A DNA stretch of 38,626 nt from Betaproteobacteria bacterium RIFCSPLOWO2_02_FULL_68_150 (GTDB lineage: Bacteria > Pseudomonadota > Gammaproteobacteria > Burkholderiales > SG8-39), in contig MERE01000020.1 of assembly GCA_001771975.1 (NCBI GenBank), forward strand, positions 1 to 38,626, given 5' to 3'. The notes under the pieces were generated by a model. The model worked only from the letters and a program-made list of their open reading frames with translations, ran no database searches and was not told where the DNA came from. A program made the translations under genes and the position numbers. Shown piece by piece: positions 23,765 through 33,334 of the stretch (the stretch's first letter is position 1; each line of letters starts with the position of its first letter).

Positions 23765-26700
23765 ATGGCGAAGCCTGCATGGAAACCCTGGCATGAGGTA
23801 GTGAAGCTGCGCGAGGACGTGCGCACGGGCGAACTGTCGCTCGCGACCTTCGCTGCGGATCTCCACCAAGTGATGATGGGGCAGGCGAAGCCGGTCTATC
23901 AGGAGCCGACAGAATTCTTCGCGCTCACCTATCCGACGTACAACCTGCGCGAACTCTCGAAAGAGGTTGTGCTGCGGCTCGCCGGGAAGAACGACAAGGC
24001 TGTGCGGCAGTTAGCGTTTCCCTACGGCGGCGGCAAGACCCACACGCTGATCACGCTCTACCACCTCGTCAACGAACCGAAGAAGCTGCCCGACCTGCCG
24101 GCGGTGCGCGAATTCAGGCAGGCGATCGGGGTGGAGCCCCCTCAGGCGCGAGTGGTGGCGCTGCCTTTCGATCAGATCGACCCTGAGAGGGGAATGAATA
24201 CCAAGTCTCCGGCCGGCGATCTGCGTTGGCTGAAGCATCCCTGGAGCATTCTGGCGTTTCAACTTGCTGGCAAAGCTGGGTTGGAAGCGCTGCATGCGGA
24301 AGGCAAATCCGAAGAGCGTGAGACCGCGCCCGCGGAGAACTTGCTGACGCAAGTGCTCAAGCTCGCGCGCAACGGAGGATTTTCAGTCCTTGTGCTGGTA
24401 GACGAGGTGCTGATGTATGCGCGCGAGAAGGCCGGTGCAAATCCAGTGTGGCGCTCCCGGCTCGCGAATTTCTTTCAATACCTGACGCAAGCGGTCAGCA
24501 AAGTCGACCGTTGCGCCCTGGTTGCTTCGCTGCTTGCTTCCGATCCGAGACGGATGGATGCTGCGGGAAACGAGATCTTCAATGAGCTTTCCACCATCTT
24601 CGGCCGGCTGCAGGAGGAGACGGTGCAGCCGGTCTCGAAAGATGATGTTGCCGAGGTGCTGCGTCGGCGTTTCTTCAAGCCGGAGTCGATCAAGGATCGG
24701 GAGGCGTTTCGTCCCCACGTCGTCGCAGCGATGAAAGGCATCGCCGATATCGATGAGCAGACAAGGAAGGAAGGCAAGAGCGCCGAGGCGCGCTTCGTGG
24801 CGAGCTATCCCTTCCATCCGGACCTGACCGACGTGCTCTACGCCAAGTGGACCAACCTCGAGCGCTTCCAGCGTACGCGGGGCGTCCTGCGAACCTTTGC
24901 GCTCGCACTGCGCGATGCGGAGAAGTGGGACCAGTCGCCGCTCGTCGGAGCGAATGTGTTTCTGCAATCTGAGGGCAAAACAGGTCTCACCGAGGCGGGG
25001 CGCGAACTCACCTCGGTAGCGGATTTCGAGGAGTACGACAACCGGCGCTACGACTGGAGCGGAATTCTCGAGGAGGAGCTGAAGAAAGCGCGCGAGATCC
25101 AGGCCGAAATGTCCGGGCTCGCCTACCGGGAGCTGGAGCAGGCGGTGTTCGCCACGTTCCTGCACTCGCAGCCGATCGGGCGCCACGCGGTGACTCGCGA
25201 GCTGATGGTGCTGCTCGGCGCGACTCGCCCGGACCGGATCGTGCTGGAGAAGACGCTCAAGCGCTGGACCGAGGTATCGTGGTTCCTCGACGAGGCGGCG
25301 ATCAGCGACCGCGAGGAAGGCATCACGCTGCCGAAGTTATGGCGCCTGGGCTTCAAACCGAACCTGCGGCAGATGCATTCGGACGCGATGCAGCGCGTGC
25401 CCGACGATCTGATCGAGGCGCGTCTCATCGACGAAATCGCGCGTACGAAGAGCCTGACAGTAGGCGCGAGCGCGGCTGGTGCGAAGGTGCACACCTTGCC
25501 GCAACGACCGAACGACATCGAAGACGAAGGAGACTTCCACTTCGCAGTGCTCGGGCCCAAGGCAGCGTCCGAATCCGGCAAGCCGAGTACCGAGGCGCGG
25601 CGCTTCATCGAGGAAACAACCGCCCCAGACAGGCCCCGCGTGAACCGCAACGCTGTGGTCCTCGCAGTACCCGCCAGGGAGGCGATCGAGGTGGTGAAGC
25701 AACGCATTCGCGAGTATCTGGGCTGGGAAGAAGTGCGCGCGATGCTCAAGGACCAGAAGATCGATCCGATCCGCGAGCAAACTCTTTCGGTACACATCGA
25801 CGCTTCTAAGCGCGCGATTCCAGAGTCCGTGCAGCAGGCGTATTCGATCGTTGTTACATTTTCGGAGAAAGGCGAAGTACACGCCTTCAAGATCGCGCCG
25901 AACGGCGAGCCGCTCTTTGCGCTAATCAAGAAGGACCAGCGCGCACGGATTCAGGAAACCGCGGTCACGGCCGAAGCCCTGTTGCCCGATGGTCCGTACA
26001 ACCTGTGGCGGCCGGGAGAAACAACGCAGTGGGTCAAGAACCTCGTTGGCGCGTTCGCCCAATTCCCGCATCTGCCGAAAATGCTCAATCGCGACGCAAT
26101 CGTGCAAACGCTCGTGCGCGGCTGCGAAGAGGGCGCGTTCGTGCTGCGCCTTACTCGGCCGGACAAGTCGGTGAAGACGTACTGGCGCGAGCGGCCGGAC
26201 GAAGCCGCGCTCAGGGATCCCGGCCTCGAGGTGGTGCTGCCTGAAGCCGCCGAAGTGACGGCGCTCGATCACACGCTGCTTGCACCACAGCGGCTGCCGG
26301 GTCTCTGGACCGGCGCGGAGATTCCGGTCAAGCGCCTCCACGAGTTCTTCGCCGGCAAGGTCGTGGTCAAAGTGGACCGCGGCGGCTACCAAGAGCCGTT
26401 GGTGATTCCGAAAGCCAGTCGCGGTGTGACCGAGTCTGCGGTCCAAGCTGCCGTGAAGGAAGGCGTCCTTTGGCTGACCGCGGGGCCGGCGTCGCTGCTT
26501 GGCGAAGAGATTCCCGCAGGGGTGCTCAGCGTTGAGGCGGTCCTTCAGGCCCCGCCCGAGGCGATTCCCGCGACGCAACTGCTGCCGGCTAATCTGCCCG
26601 ACGCGTGGAAGAGGGAAGAAAGCACCGCTCTTGCGATGGCGGTTGCCCTCTCGCAGAAGCATGGGCGGACGCTGCCGTGGGGAACGGTGAAGCAGGCGAT

Positions 26701-27046
26701 CGATGGAGCACTCCGCGCGCGGTTCCTGGAGCGGCCGGAGAGCTTTCCGCTTTGGCCCTGCGCATATCCAGACGCCGGGAACCTTAAGCTTCGCGTCACG
26801 AAAGGGGAAGCGCCCGGCGCGCAGGAACGCAAGGCAGGCGTCAAGTCGACGCATGCCGAGTTACGAGGCAATGAGTTGCAGGATCTCGCGGAAGTAATCG
26901 CAGAGATCACGAAAGTTGCGGCAGGGCATGATCTCAAGTATTTCGTGCGCATCGAGCTGGGCGGCGAAAAACCGGTACCGGAAAGTGTAGTCGAGGACGT
27001 GAACAAGGCGCTTTCAAAAGCGTCGGAGAAGCTGAGGCTGGAATAA
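23765..27046 (+). CDS. DUF499 AAA ATPase (ATPase of an Hma-type system)
   Basis: A 1093-residue cytoplasmic ATPase. It opens with KPWHEVVKLREDVRTGELSLATFAADLHQV, typical of DUF499 proteins. Walker A (FPYGGGKTHTLITLYH) lies near residue 86 and Walker B (VLVLVDEVLMYAREK) near 209. The remaining region, rich in charged residues, matches the length of the family but has no motif I can assign. DUF499 proteins travel with DUF1156 methylases and SNF2 helicases, as here, and are thought to be part of a DNA-targeting restriction-like defence machine. GAGAGGAAG lies before the ATG. The 69-base gap from the Fic remnant is the largest in the operon. No PglZ, DrmA or DrmB homologue is present, which separates this locus from BREX and DISARM. 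Confidence 0.9.
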   Translation: MAKPAWKPWHEVVKLREDVRTGELSLATFAADLHQVMMGQAKPVYQEPTEFFALTYPTYNLRELSKEVVLRLAGKNDKAVRQLAFPYGGGKTHTLITLYHLVNEPKKLPDLPAVREFRQAIGVEPPQARVVALPFDQIDPERGMNTKSPAGDLRWLKHPWSILAFQLAGKAGLEALHAEGKSEERETAPAENLLTQVLKLARNGGFSVLVLVDEVLMYAREKAGANPVWRSRLANFFQYLTQAVSKVDRCALVASLLASDPRRMDAAGNEIFNELSTIFGRLQEETVQPVSKDDVAEVLRRRFFKPESIKDREAFRPHVVAAMKGIADIDEQTRKEGKSAEARFVASYPFHPDLTDVLYAKWTNLERFQRTRGVLRTFALALRDAEKWDQSPLVGANVFLQSEGKTGLTEAGRELTSVADFEEYDNRRYDWSGILEEELKKAREIQAEMSGLAYRELEQAVFATFLHSQPIGRHAVTRELMVLLGATRPDRIVLEKTLKRWTEVSWFLDEAAISDREEGITLPKLWRLGFKPNLRQMHSDAMQRVPDDLIEARLIDEIARTKSLTVGASAAGAKVHTLPQRPNDIEDEGDFHFAVLGPKAASESGKPSTEARRFIEETTAPDRPRVNRNAVVLAVPAREAIEVVKQRIREYLGWEEVRAMLKDQKIDPIREQTLSVHIDASKRAIPESVQQAYSIVVTFSEKGEVHAFKIAPNGEPLFALIKKDQRARIQETAVTAEALLPDGPYNLWRPGETTQWVKNLVGAFAQFPHLPKMLNRDAIVQTLVRGCEEGAFVLRLTRPDKSVKTYWRERPDEAALRDPGLEVVLPEAAEVTALDHTLLAPQRLPGLWTGAEIPVKRLHEFFAGKVVVKVDRGGYQEPLVIPKASRGVTESAVQAAVKEGVLWLTAGPASLLGEEIPAGVLSVEAVLQAPPEAIPATQLLPANLPDAWKREESTALAMAVALSQKHGRTLPWGTVKQAIDGALRARFLERPESFPLWPCAYPDAGNLKLRVTKGEAPGAQERKAGVKSTHAELRGNELQDLAEVIAEITKVAAGHDLKYFVRIELGGEKPVPESVVEDVNKALSKASEKLRLE

Positions 27047-27285
27047 CGCAAATCCAAACGCCGTCCTACGAGGAAACGACGTCGGCGAACTCGAAACGCA
27101 CTCCGCTACCATGGCAGTGCAAACGACTACATCAGCCGACTCGGGCGATGGCGCAACGTCACATTTTGACAAATCGTGAGGCCGGTGTATGAGTTGAGTC
27201 AAGCGCGGGCGCATTCGCCGCGCTCAGCCGATGTCGGGAACGCGATAGTCTCTTGCTAAGTTGACGGGTCTGAAAGGGCTCATCG
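27047..27285. other. gap between defence island and selD, with a weak palindrome
   Basis: No gene is visible in these 239 bases. An imperfect 21-base palindrome beginning TCAC and ending GTGA lies at 27159-27179 (8 of 10 pairs match), which could be a regulator site. No T-rich terminator is seen after the ATPase gene. No repeat shared with the left edge of the island was found by eye, so an attachment site cannot be named. Confidence 0.3.
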
Positions 27286-29631
27286 ATGCAAACGCCTGAT
27301 CCACCGGTGCTGCGGGACATCGTGCTCGTCGGCGGCGGCCACAGCCATGTAGGCGTGCTCAAGCGCTTCGGCATGCATCCGCTGCCCGGCGTGCGGCTGA
27401 CGGTAATCTGCCGCGACACGCATACGCCCTACTCCGGAATGCTGCCCGGCTACATCGCGGGGCACTACGCCTACGACGAGGTTCACATCGACCTGCGGCG
27501 GCTGGCGCAGTTTGCCGGGGCGCGTTTTTTCCGCGACGAAGCGGTTGCGCTGGATCGCGCCGCGCGCAGGGTGCTTTGCAGGAACCGCCCGCCGGTTCCC
27601 TACGACCAGTTGTCGATCAACATCGGCTCGACGCCGCGCATGGACAATGTCGCTGGAGCGCAGGAGCACGCCGTTCCGGTGAAGCCGATCGGCGCCTTCA
27701 ACGAGCACTGGCTCGCGCTCCTCGAGCGGGTTCGCAGGCACGCCGGCGTCACCCGCATCGCGGTGGTCGGGGGAGGCGCCGGCGGCGTGGAACTGACTCT
27801 GGCGATGCAGTACCGCCTGCGCAACGAGCTGCGCGCGCTGGGCCGCGATCCTGACGAGCTGAGCTTCGAGTTGCTGAGTGCGGAAGCCGATGTCCTGCCC
27901 ACCCACAACGCGATGGTGCGCAAAGCCTTCGCGCGCGTGTTGGCCGAACGCGCCGTCGTGGTTCATCGCCGTGCGGCGGTCACCCAGGTGTCTGCCGGTT
28001 GCATCGGCACCGCGAGCGGAGCGACGCTGCAGGCCGACGAGGTCATCTGGGTCACGCAGGCGAGCGGCGCGCCGTGGCTGCGCGATACCGGGCTCGCGCT
28101 CGACGCGCAGGGCTTCATCGAGGTCGGCGAGACCCTGCAGAGCGTCACCGATCCGAACGTGTTCGCTGCGGGCGACATCGCGAGCATGGTCGGCCGGCCG
28201 CACGAAAAAGCGGGCGTGTTCGCGGTGCGTCACGGCAAGCCGCTGGCCGAAAACCTGCGCCGCGCGGTGCAGGGCCGGCCGCTGGTCACCTACCGCCCGC
28301 AACAGCGCTGGCTCGCTTTGATCAGCACCGGCGACCGTTCGGCGGTCGCATCGCGCGGCCTGCTTTGCCTGAGCGGCGACTGGGTCTGGCGCTGGAAGGA
28401 CTGGATCGATCGCCGCTTCATGGCCAGGCATGCCGATCTGCCCGCGATGCAGACGGCGCCGGATGCCGGGCCGTCGCCGGTGCAACTGCACGAGGACGAG
28501 GCGGCCCAGGCGATTTCCGCGATTGCCATGCGCTGCGGCGGTTGCGGCGCCAAGGTGGGCGCCACGGTGCTCGCGCGCGCGCTCGACGCCCTGCGTCCGG
28601 TCGAGCGCAGCGAGGTGCTCATCGGCCTGCACGCGCCGGACGACGCCGCGGTGGTGCGCGTGCCGGCCGGCAAGGCGATGGTCCACACGGTGGATTTCTT
28701 CCGCGCCTTCATCGACGACCCTTACGTCTTCGGCAAAGTGGCGGCCAATCATGCGCTGGGGGACCTGTTCGCGATGGGTGCGGAAGCGCAGTCCGCACTG
28801 GCGATCGTCACCGTGCCTTCCGGCCTGGAAGCGAAAATCGAGGACGTCCTGTTCCAGATGATGTCGGGCGCTCTCGAAGTGCTGAACGAGGCCGGTTGCG
28901 CGCTGGTGGGCGGCCATACCGGTGAAGGGCGCGAGCTTGCACTCGGCTTCGCCGTGAACGGGCTGATCGACGAAGACCTCGGAGCCGTGATGCGCAAGGG
29001 CGGCATGCGAGCGGGCGACGTGCTGATCCTCACCAAGCCGATCGGCACGGGGACGCTGTTCGCCGCGCACGCGCGGCTGCAGGCGCGCGGCGCCTGGATC
29101 GATGACGCGCTCGCGGCGATGTGCCAGTCGAATCGCCTCGCCGCCCGGTGCCTCCTCGAGCACGGCGCGACCGCCTGCACCGACGTGACGGGCTTCGGCC
29201 TGCTGGGGCACCTCGTGGAGATGACGCGGCCGTCGGCCGTGGATGCCGAACTCGATCTGGCCGCGCTGCCGGTCCTCGAGGGTGCCGAGGAAACCAGCGC
29301 TGCCGGCATCCTCAGTTCCTTGCAGCCGGCCAACGTGCGGCTGCGCCGCGCCGTTCGCAATCAGGCGCAAATGCTGCGCCACCCGCGCTATGCGCTGATC
29401 TTCGATCCGCAGACGGCGGGCGGCCTGCTTGCCAGCGTGCCCGCCAACCGCGCCGATGCGTGTCTGAGCGCGCTGCGCGCCCAGGGCTACCGTCACGCCG
29501 CCGCGATCGGCCGGATCCTGCCGCAGGGCGACGCGCTGGAACCGATCCGTCTCGTTACTTCGACTTCGGCCGCTGCTCGAACGGCGCCGCCGCCGCATCG
29601 CGGCTCGCACCCGTCTCCGCCAGCCGCTTGA
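27286..29631 (+). CDS. selD: NADH dehydrogenase-like / selenide, water dikinase (SelD) fusion
   Basis: A 781-residue two-domain protein. Residues 1-400 form a pyridine nucleotide-disulfide type flavoprotein (IVLVGGGHSHVGVLKRFG for FAD; RIAVVGGGAGGVELTLAMQ for NADH; VFAAGDIASM before the C-terminal part). Residues from about 410 form SelD, which makes selenophosphate from selenide and ATP. RCGGCGAKVG near 417 aligns with the active-site region of SelD and holds a Cys, not selenocysteine, and the catalytic Lys. DCAVV-like DDAAVVRVP, GGHTGEGRELALGF and DVTGFGLLGHL follow in the normal order. The fusion is known in several betaproteobacteria. The flavoprotein may supply reduced selenium, which is inference. 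The last 26 codons overlap the opposite DUF971 gene. No mnmH, selA or selB gene is in the window. Confidence 0.92.
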   Translation: MQTPDPPVLRDIVLVGGGHSHVGVLKRFGMHPLPGVRLTVICRDTHTPYSGMLPGYIAGHYAYDEVHIDLRRLAQFAGARFFRDEAVALDRAARRVLCRNRPPVPYDQLSINIGSTPRMDNVAGAQEHAVPVKPIGAFNEHWLALLERVRRHAGVTRIAVVGGGAGGVELTLAMQYRLRNELRALGRDPDELSFELLSAEADVLPTHNAMVRKAFARVLAERAVVVHRRAAVTQVSAGCIGTASGATLQADEVIWVTQASGAPWLRDTGLALDAQGFIEVGETLQSVTDPNVFAAGDIASMVGRPHEKAGVFAVRHGKPLAENLRRAVQGRPLVTYRPQQRWLALISTGDRSAVASRGLLCLSGDWVWRWKDWIDRRFMARHADLPAMQTAPDAGPSPVQLHEDEAAQAISAIAMRCGGCGAKVGATVLARALDALRPVERSEVLIGLHAPDDAAVVRVPAGKAMVHTVDFFRAFIDDPYVFGKVAANHALGDLFAMGAEAQSALAIVTVPSGLEAKIEDVLFQMMSGALEVLNEAGCALVGGHTGEGRELALGFAVNGLIDEDLGAVMRKGGMRAGDVLILTKPIGTGTLFAAHARLQARGAWIDDALAAMCQSNRLAARCLLEHGATACTDVTGFGLLGHLVEMTRPSAVDAELDLAALPVLEGAEETSAAGILSSLQPANVRLRRAVRNQAQMLRHPRYALIFDPQTAGGLLASVPANRADACLSALRAQGYRHAAAIGRILPQGDALEPIRLVTSTSAAARTAPPPHRGSHPSPPAA

Positions 29632-29956
29632 GGTAGCGCTGCCACATTTCGTCATGCTGCAGGCCGTACTCGTACAGCACGTCCCACGAGTACAGCCCGG
29701 TGTCGTGACCGTCCGAAAACGTGAGCTGGATGGCGTAACTGCCGACCGGCTCGATATGGGTGATCTCGACGTTTTTCTTGCCCACCTGCAGCACTTCCTG
29801 CCCCGGGCCATGGCCGCGCACTTCGGCAGAGGGCGAATGCACGCGCAGAAACTCGCAGCCGAGCGCAAACGTCTTGCCGTCTGAAAAGGCGATCTCCAGC
29901 ACGCGCGACTGGCGGTGAAGCTTGATTTCGGTCGGGTGCGGCGTGTCGCTGTCCAT
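29555..29956 (-). CDS. DUF971 domain protein
   Basis: A 133-residue protein containing the DUF971 fold, known also as the N-terminal part of gamma-butyrobetaine hydroxylase-like enzymes. Motifs are PTEIKLHRQSRVLEIAFSDG, LGCEFLRVHSPSAEV and YAIQLTFSDGHDTGLYSWDVLYEYG, with GHDTGLYSW being highly characteristic. The ATG at 29956 is chosen because the protein starts at the usual place; the frame upstream to 30229 has no conserved features. Function is unknown; DUF971 has been linked to iron-sulfur protein (Mrp/ApbC-like) context in other genomes. Its last 77 bases lie opposite the end of the selD gene. Confidence 0.88.
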   Translation of the reverse strand: MDSDTPHPTEIKLHRQSRVLEIAFSDGKTFALGCEFLRVHSPSAEVRGHGPGQEVLQVGKKNVEITHIEPVGSYAIQLTFSDGHDTGLYSWDVLYEYGLQHDEMWQRYLKRLAETGASRDAAAAPFEQRPKSK

Positions 29957-30115
29957 GGCGGCGGGTTCACCAGTTCCAAAGTGCGGCGATCGCAGGCGCG
30001 AGCAGCCGTTCGCGCAGTATAGCAACGCGTCGTCCAGACGCGGTTCGTTGATTCGGATCAATTGCCGGCAATCTCCGGGCATCAAGATGCGCAGGGCGCC
30101 GCTGGGTGCGGCGCG

Positions 30116-32382
30116 GTGCGGGAGGACGAATTGGCTGGGCGGGTGGCAACGACCTTGTGCTTCGGCGCGGCGGGGCTGGCCTTGGGCGCAGCGCTCGGAT
30201 CGGGCTTCGCTGCGCCGGTCCATGCGCAAGCCGATGGCGCGCGGCCGGATGAGTCGGCGGTGGTCATCGTGACCGCGACGCGCTCGCCGGCGGGATCGCT
30301 TTCCGTGCCGGCGAGCGTCTCGGTCGTGGGCGACTCCGAACTGCGCTCGCGCTATGCGCTGCGCCTGGGCGACGTGCTGGCTGACGTTCCCGGGCTATAC
30401 GTGCGCGGCGCGGCAATGGGCGCCGGTTTCCCGGGATCCGGCACCTCGGTACTCTCGCTGCGCGGTATCCCGCGCACGCCGCGCACGCTGGTGATGATCG
30501 ACGGCCAGCCGCTCAACAATGCGCTCTCGGGCGGCGTCAACGTCGCCGGGATCCCGCTCGATGCGGTGGCGCGCGTAGAGGTCGTGCGCGGTCCCTATTC
30601 CGCGCTCTACGGCGGCAACGCCATGGGCGGAGTCGTCAATTTCATCACCGCGGGGCCCGACGCTCCGGCCGCCGAATTGCGCCTCGGCGCGGGCAGCCTC
30701 GGCCAGCGCGGCGCGAAGCTCATGTACCGCAGGCGCTACGAAAGCGGGCTGGGCATCTCCTTGTCGGCGGCGTATCACGAGAGCGATGGCCACCCGGACA
30801 GCGATTACGTGATCAAGCGGCCGGCCGCCGGTGACGCCGGAATTCCGGTGAGCGGCGCGCGCGCGACGACGACGCCGGACGGCGCGCCCGCCTACTGGGT
30901 CGGACTGAAGGGGCCGCGGCCGTGGACGCAGAATCACGCGCAGTTGACGCTGCATTTCAGCCCCACCGCGTCTACGCAACTGAGCGCAGGTTTCGCCTCG
31001 GCCGAATACCGGGTCGGCTACGCGCCGCCCGAGACGTTCCTGCAAAATGCCCTGGGCGCGCCGGTTGTCGCAGGCAGCGTGACCTTCAACGATGGCGCTG
31101 CGCGGCGGCTTTCCATGGCCGAATCCGATTTCCTCACCGCGACGCCGGCCCGCGAGCGCGACCTGAGGGTCTTTGCGCGCCTCGAGCACCGCTTCCACGG
31201 CGGCAGCGTGGTGCGCGCGAACCTCGGGACGCTGCGCCACCAGTTCCAGTTCGCGCAGGCGAGCGCCGGCCTGGCCGGCTATGAAAGCGGACCCGGCGAT
31301 TTCACCGACCAGCCCAACCAGCGCACCGATCTGGATCTTTCGCTGCGCACGCCGATGACGCAGCATTGGACGCTGGTCGGCGGCGGCGCCTTGAACCGCA
31401 GCAGCCTCGATCGGCAAACGGTGGCGCTCAGCTATTGGCGCGACTCCGGGACGCAGGGCGCGCTGCTCAATGCAGGACGCGGGCGCGCGAGCAACGCGGC
31501 GCTGTTCGTGCAAAGCGTGCACGCTACGACCGCTTCGACACCGACGGCGAAGTGCTCCAGAACACCGCGCCCGCGTTCACCCAGGTCTACGCCAGGCGCT
31601 CGTTCGACCATCTGAGTCCGAAGCTGGCTGCGCTCTGGGCGGCCCGCCGCTGGCTGTCGCTGCGCGCCTCGTACGGCGAGGGCTTCCGGCCGCCGGCGCT
31701 GCTCGACCTTTATTCGCGCACCGTCGTCCCGACCGCGGTGGCGGGCGTCGCCTCGGTGAACGAACCTTCACCGCAACTCAAGCCGGAACGCGTGCGCTCA
31801 CTCGAGTTCGGGGCCGACGCGGCATTCACTGGCGGCGCGCGTGCCTCGTTCACCCTGTACCGGCAGCAGCTCACCGATCTGATCTACCGGCGGCGATTGT
31901 CGGCGACCCTGACCCGCACCGAGAATTCCGGCGCGGCCGATGTCGACGGCGTCGAGGCGAGCTTGCATTGGCCGAGCGGCGTGCGCGGGCTCGCCGTGGT
32001 CGCTTCGCTGACGCGGCAGTTGCGCTACGAGATCACGCGCAACGAGGCGGTTCCGGCGAGCGTCGGCAAGGTGCTCACCGACGTGCCGCGGACGCTCGTT
32101 TCGCTCGGCGTGCAGCTCGAGCGGGAGCCGTGGTCGGGCATCCTGGTGTATCGCCAGGTCGGCCACGTGTTCGGCTCGGGCGACGACCTGAATCGCAACG
32201 GAATCGAGGGCGTTTACGGCTCGTACGACCGTTACGCGATCGTGAGCGGCAAGCTGACCCGCCAGCTCGGCCGCCAACTCAGCCTGAGCCTGGCGATCGA
32301 CAACCTGACCGACCGCCAGTACTTCGTCTTCAACAAGCAGCCCGGACGCACGCTCTACGGTGAGCTCGCCTGCCGGTTTTAG
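30116..32382 (+). pseudogene. TonB-dependent outer-membrane receptor, frameshifted
   Basis: The product would be an outer-membrane barrel importing a chelated nutrient with TonB energy. A GTG at 30116 gives a signal peptide (hydrophobic core GAAGLALGAALGSGF, cleavage after HAQA). The TonB box VVIVTATR and plug follow: VPGLYVRG, LSLRGIPRTPRTLVMIDGQP, RVEVVRGPYSALYGGNAMGGVVNF. Barrel strands run in this frame to about 31515 (ALFVQ). Then the frame is wrong and stops at 31615. The rest is in another frame from about 31523 (RYDRFDTDGEV, SLRASYGEGFRPPALLDLY) to a normal Phe terminus (ELACRF) at 32379. Between the two frames a strand of roughly 12-15 residues seems missing, so a small deletion plus frameshift is likely. 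Assembly error is possible. The ligand cannot be told. Confidence 0.85.
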
Positions 32383-33317
32383 CCGTCGCGCTCGTCCGCG
32401 CCGCGCCGCCAGACCTTGCGGATCACGGTGTAGGGGCGGCGCTTCGATTCGATGAACACCTTCGACAGGTAGATGCCGATCACGCCGAGAAACGAGATGA
32501 TCAGGCCGCCCAGCAGCCAGACCGACGCGATCACCGAAGTCCAGCCGAGCACCGGCTGCTCCTGGGCGCTCCAGCGGGCGACCAGGTAGACGATGTAGCC
32601 GAAAGCACTCGCCGAGATCGCCAGGCCGACGTAGAAGATCAGCACCAGCGGCAGGTTGCTGAACGAGGTGATCGAATTCACCAGCACCGCGAACTTGCGC
32701 CGCAGCGTGTAGTTCGAATGGCCGCGCGAGCCTTTCGTCACGCTCAGCGGGACCTGCTCGAAGCCGGTGATCTGCCAGAGGCCGGCGAGGAACACTTCCT
32801 GATCGCGGAAGCGCACCAGGTTGCGCACGTAGCGCCGCGTCATGAGGCGCGCCGTGATCAGGTTCGCCGGCACGCGCACCGGCGACAGCCAGTTGAACAG
32901 GCGCCAGAAGAGGGCGCCCGAGGCGCGCTCGAACCAGCCGCCCTTGCGCCCGGCCTGCACGCCGTAGACGACGTCGCAGCCGCGCGCATCCATCTGCGCG
33001 CTGAACTCGGCCAGCAGCTCGGGATCCTCTTCCAGGTCGCTGTCGATCAGGAACACGCGCTCGCCGCGGCAGAAGCCGAGACCGGTCATGATCGCCTTGT
33101 AGTGGCCGAAGTTGCGCGACAGGTCGACACCGACCACGCGCGCGTCGCCGCGCTGCAGCTCGATCACCTGCGCGAACGCATCGTCGGGCGAGCCGTCGTT
33201 GACGAAGACGATTTCGAAGTCCTCGGTGAGGCGCGCCGCGGCGCGCCGTGTGCGCTCGTAGAACTCGCGCACGTGCGGGGCGCTGTTGTAGAGCGTGGTG
33301 ACGATCGATAGACGCAT
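32379..33317 (-). CDS. GT2 family polyprenyl-phosphate glycosyltransferase (ArnC/GtrB-like)
   Basis: A 312-residue membrane enzyme that transfers a sugar from a nucleotide to a polyprenyl phosphate. The GT-A fold starts LSIVTTLYNSAPHVREF, with VNDGSPDD near 42 and the metal-binding IDSDLEEDPE near 90. Two C-terminal transmembrane helices (LVLIFYVGLAISASAFGYIVYL and VWLLGGLIISFLGVIGIYL) match ArnC, GtrB and dolichol-phosphate-mannose synthase-like proteins. It begins 17 bases after suhB and is probably co-transcribed. Its stop overlaps the stop of the opposite receptor gene by 3 bases. The sugar is not known. Confidence 0.88.
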   Translation of the reverse strand: MRLSIVTTLYNSAPHVREFYERTRRAAARLTEDFEIVFVNDGSPDDAFAQVIELQRGDARVVGVDLSRNFGHYKAIMTGLGFCRGERVFLIDSDLEEDPELLAEFSAQMDARGCDVVYGVQAGRKGGWFERASGALFWRLFNWLSPVRVPANLITARLMTRRYVRNLVRFRDQEVFLAGLWQITGFEQVPLSVTKGSRGHSNYTLRRKFAVLVNSITSFSNLPLVLIFYVGLAISASAFGYIVYLVARWSAQEQPVLGWTSVIASVWLLGGLIISFLGVIGIYLSKVFIESKRRPYTVIRKVWRRGADERDG

Positions 33318-33334
33318 GTTGCAGCGCCTCGAGA

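Noticed and set aside
12531-27046. BREX or DISARM assignment
   Set aside because: No PglZ, BrxC, DrmA, DrmB or PLD protein is present; the DUF499/DUF1156 pair fits another architecture better.
12480-27285. Integrative element with tRNA attachment site
   Set aside because: No integrase, tRNA gene or direct repeat flanking the island could be found by eye.
28525-28560. Selenocysteine in SelD
   Set aside because: The active-site codon is TGC (Cys); no in-frame TGA is present.
29957-30115. Cobalamin riboswitch before the TonB receptor
   Set aside because: The conserved B12-box pattern and surrounding riboswitch blocks are not visible.
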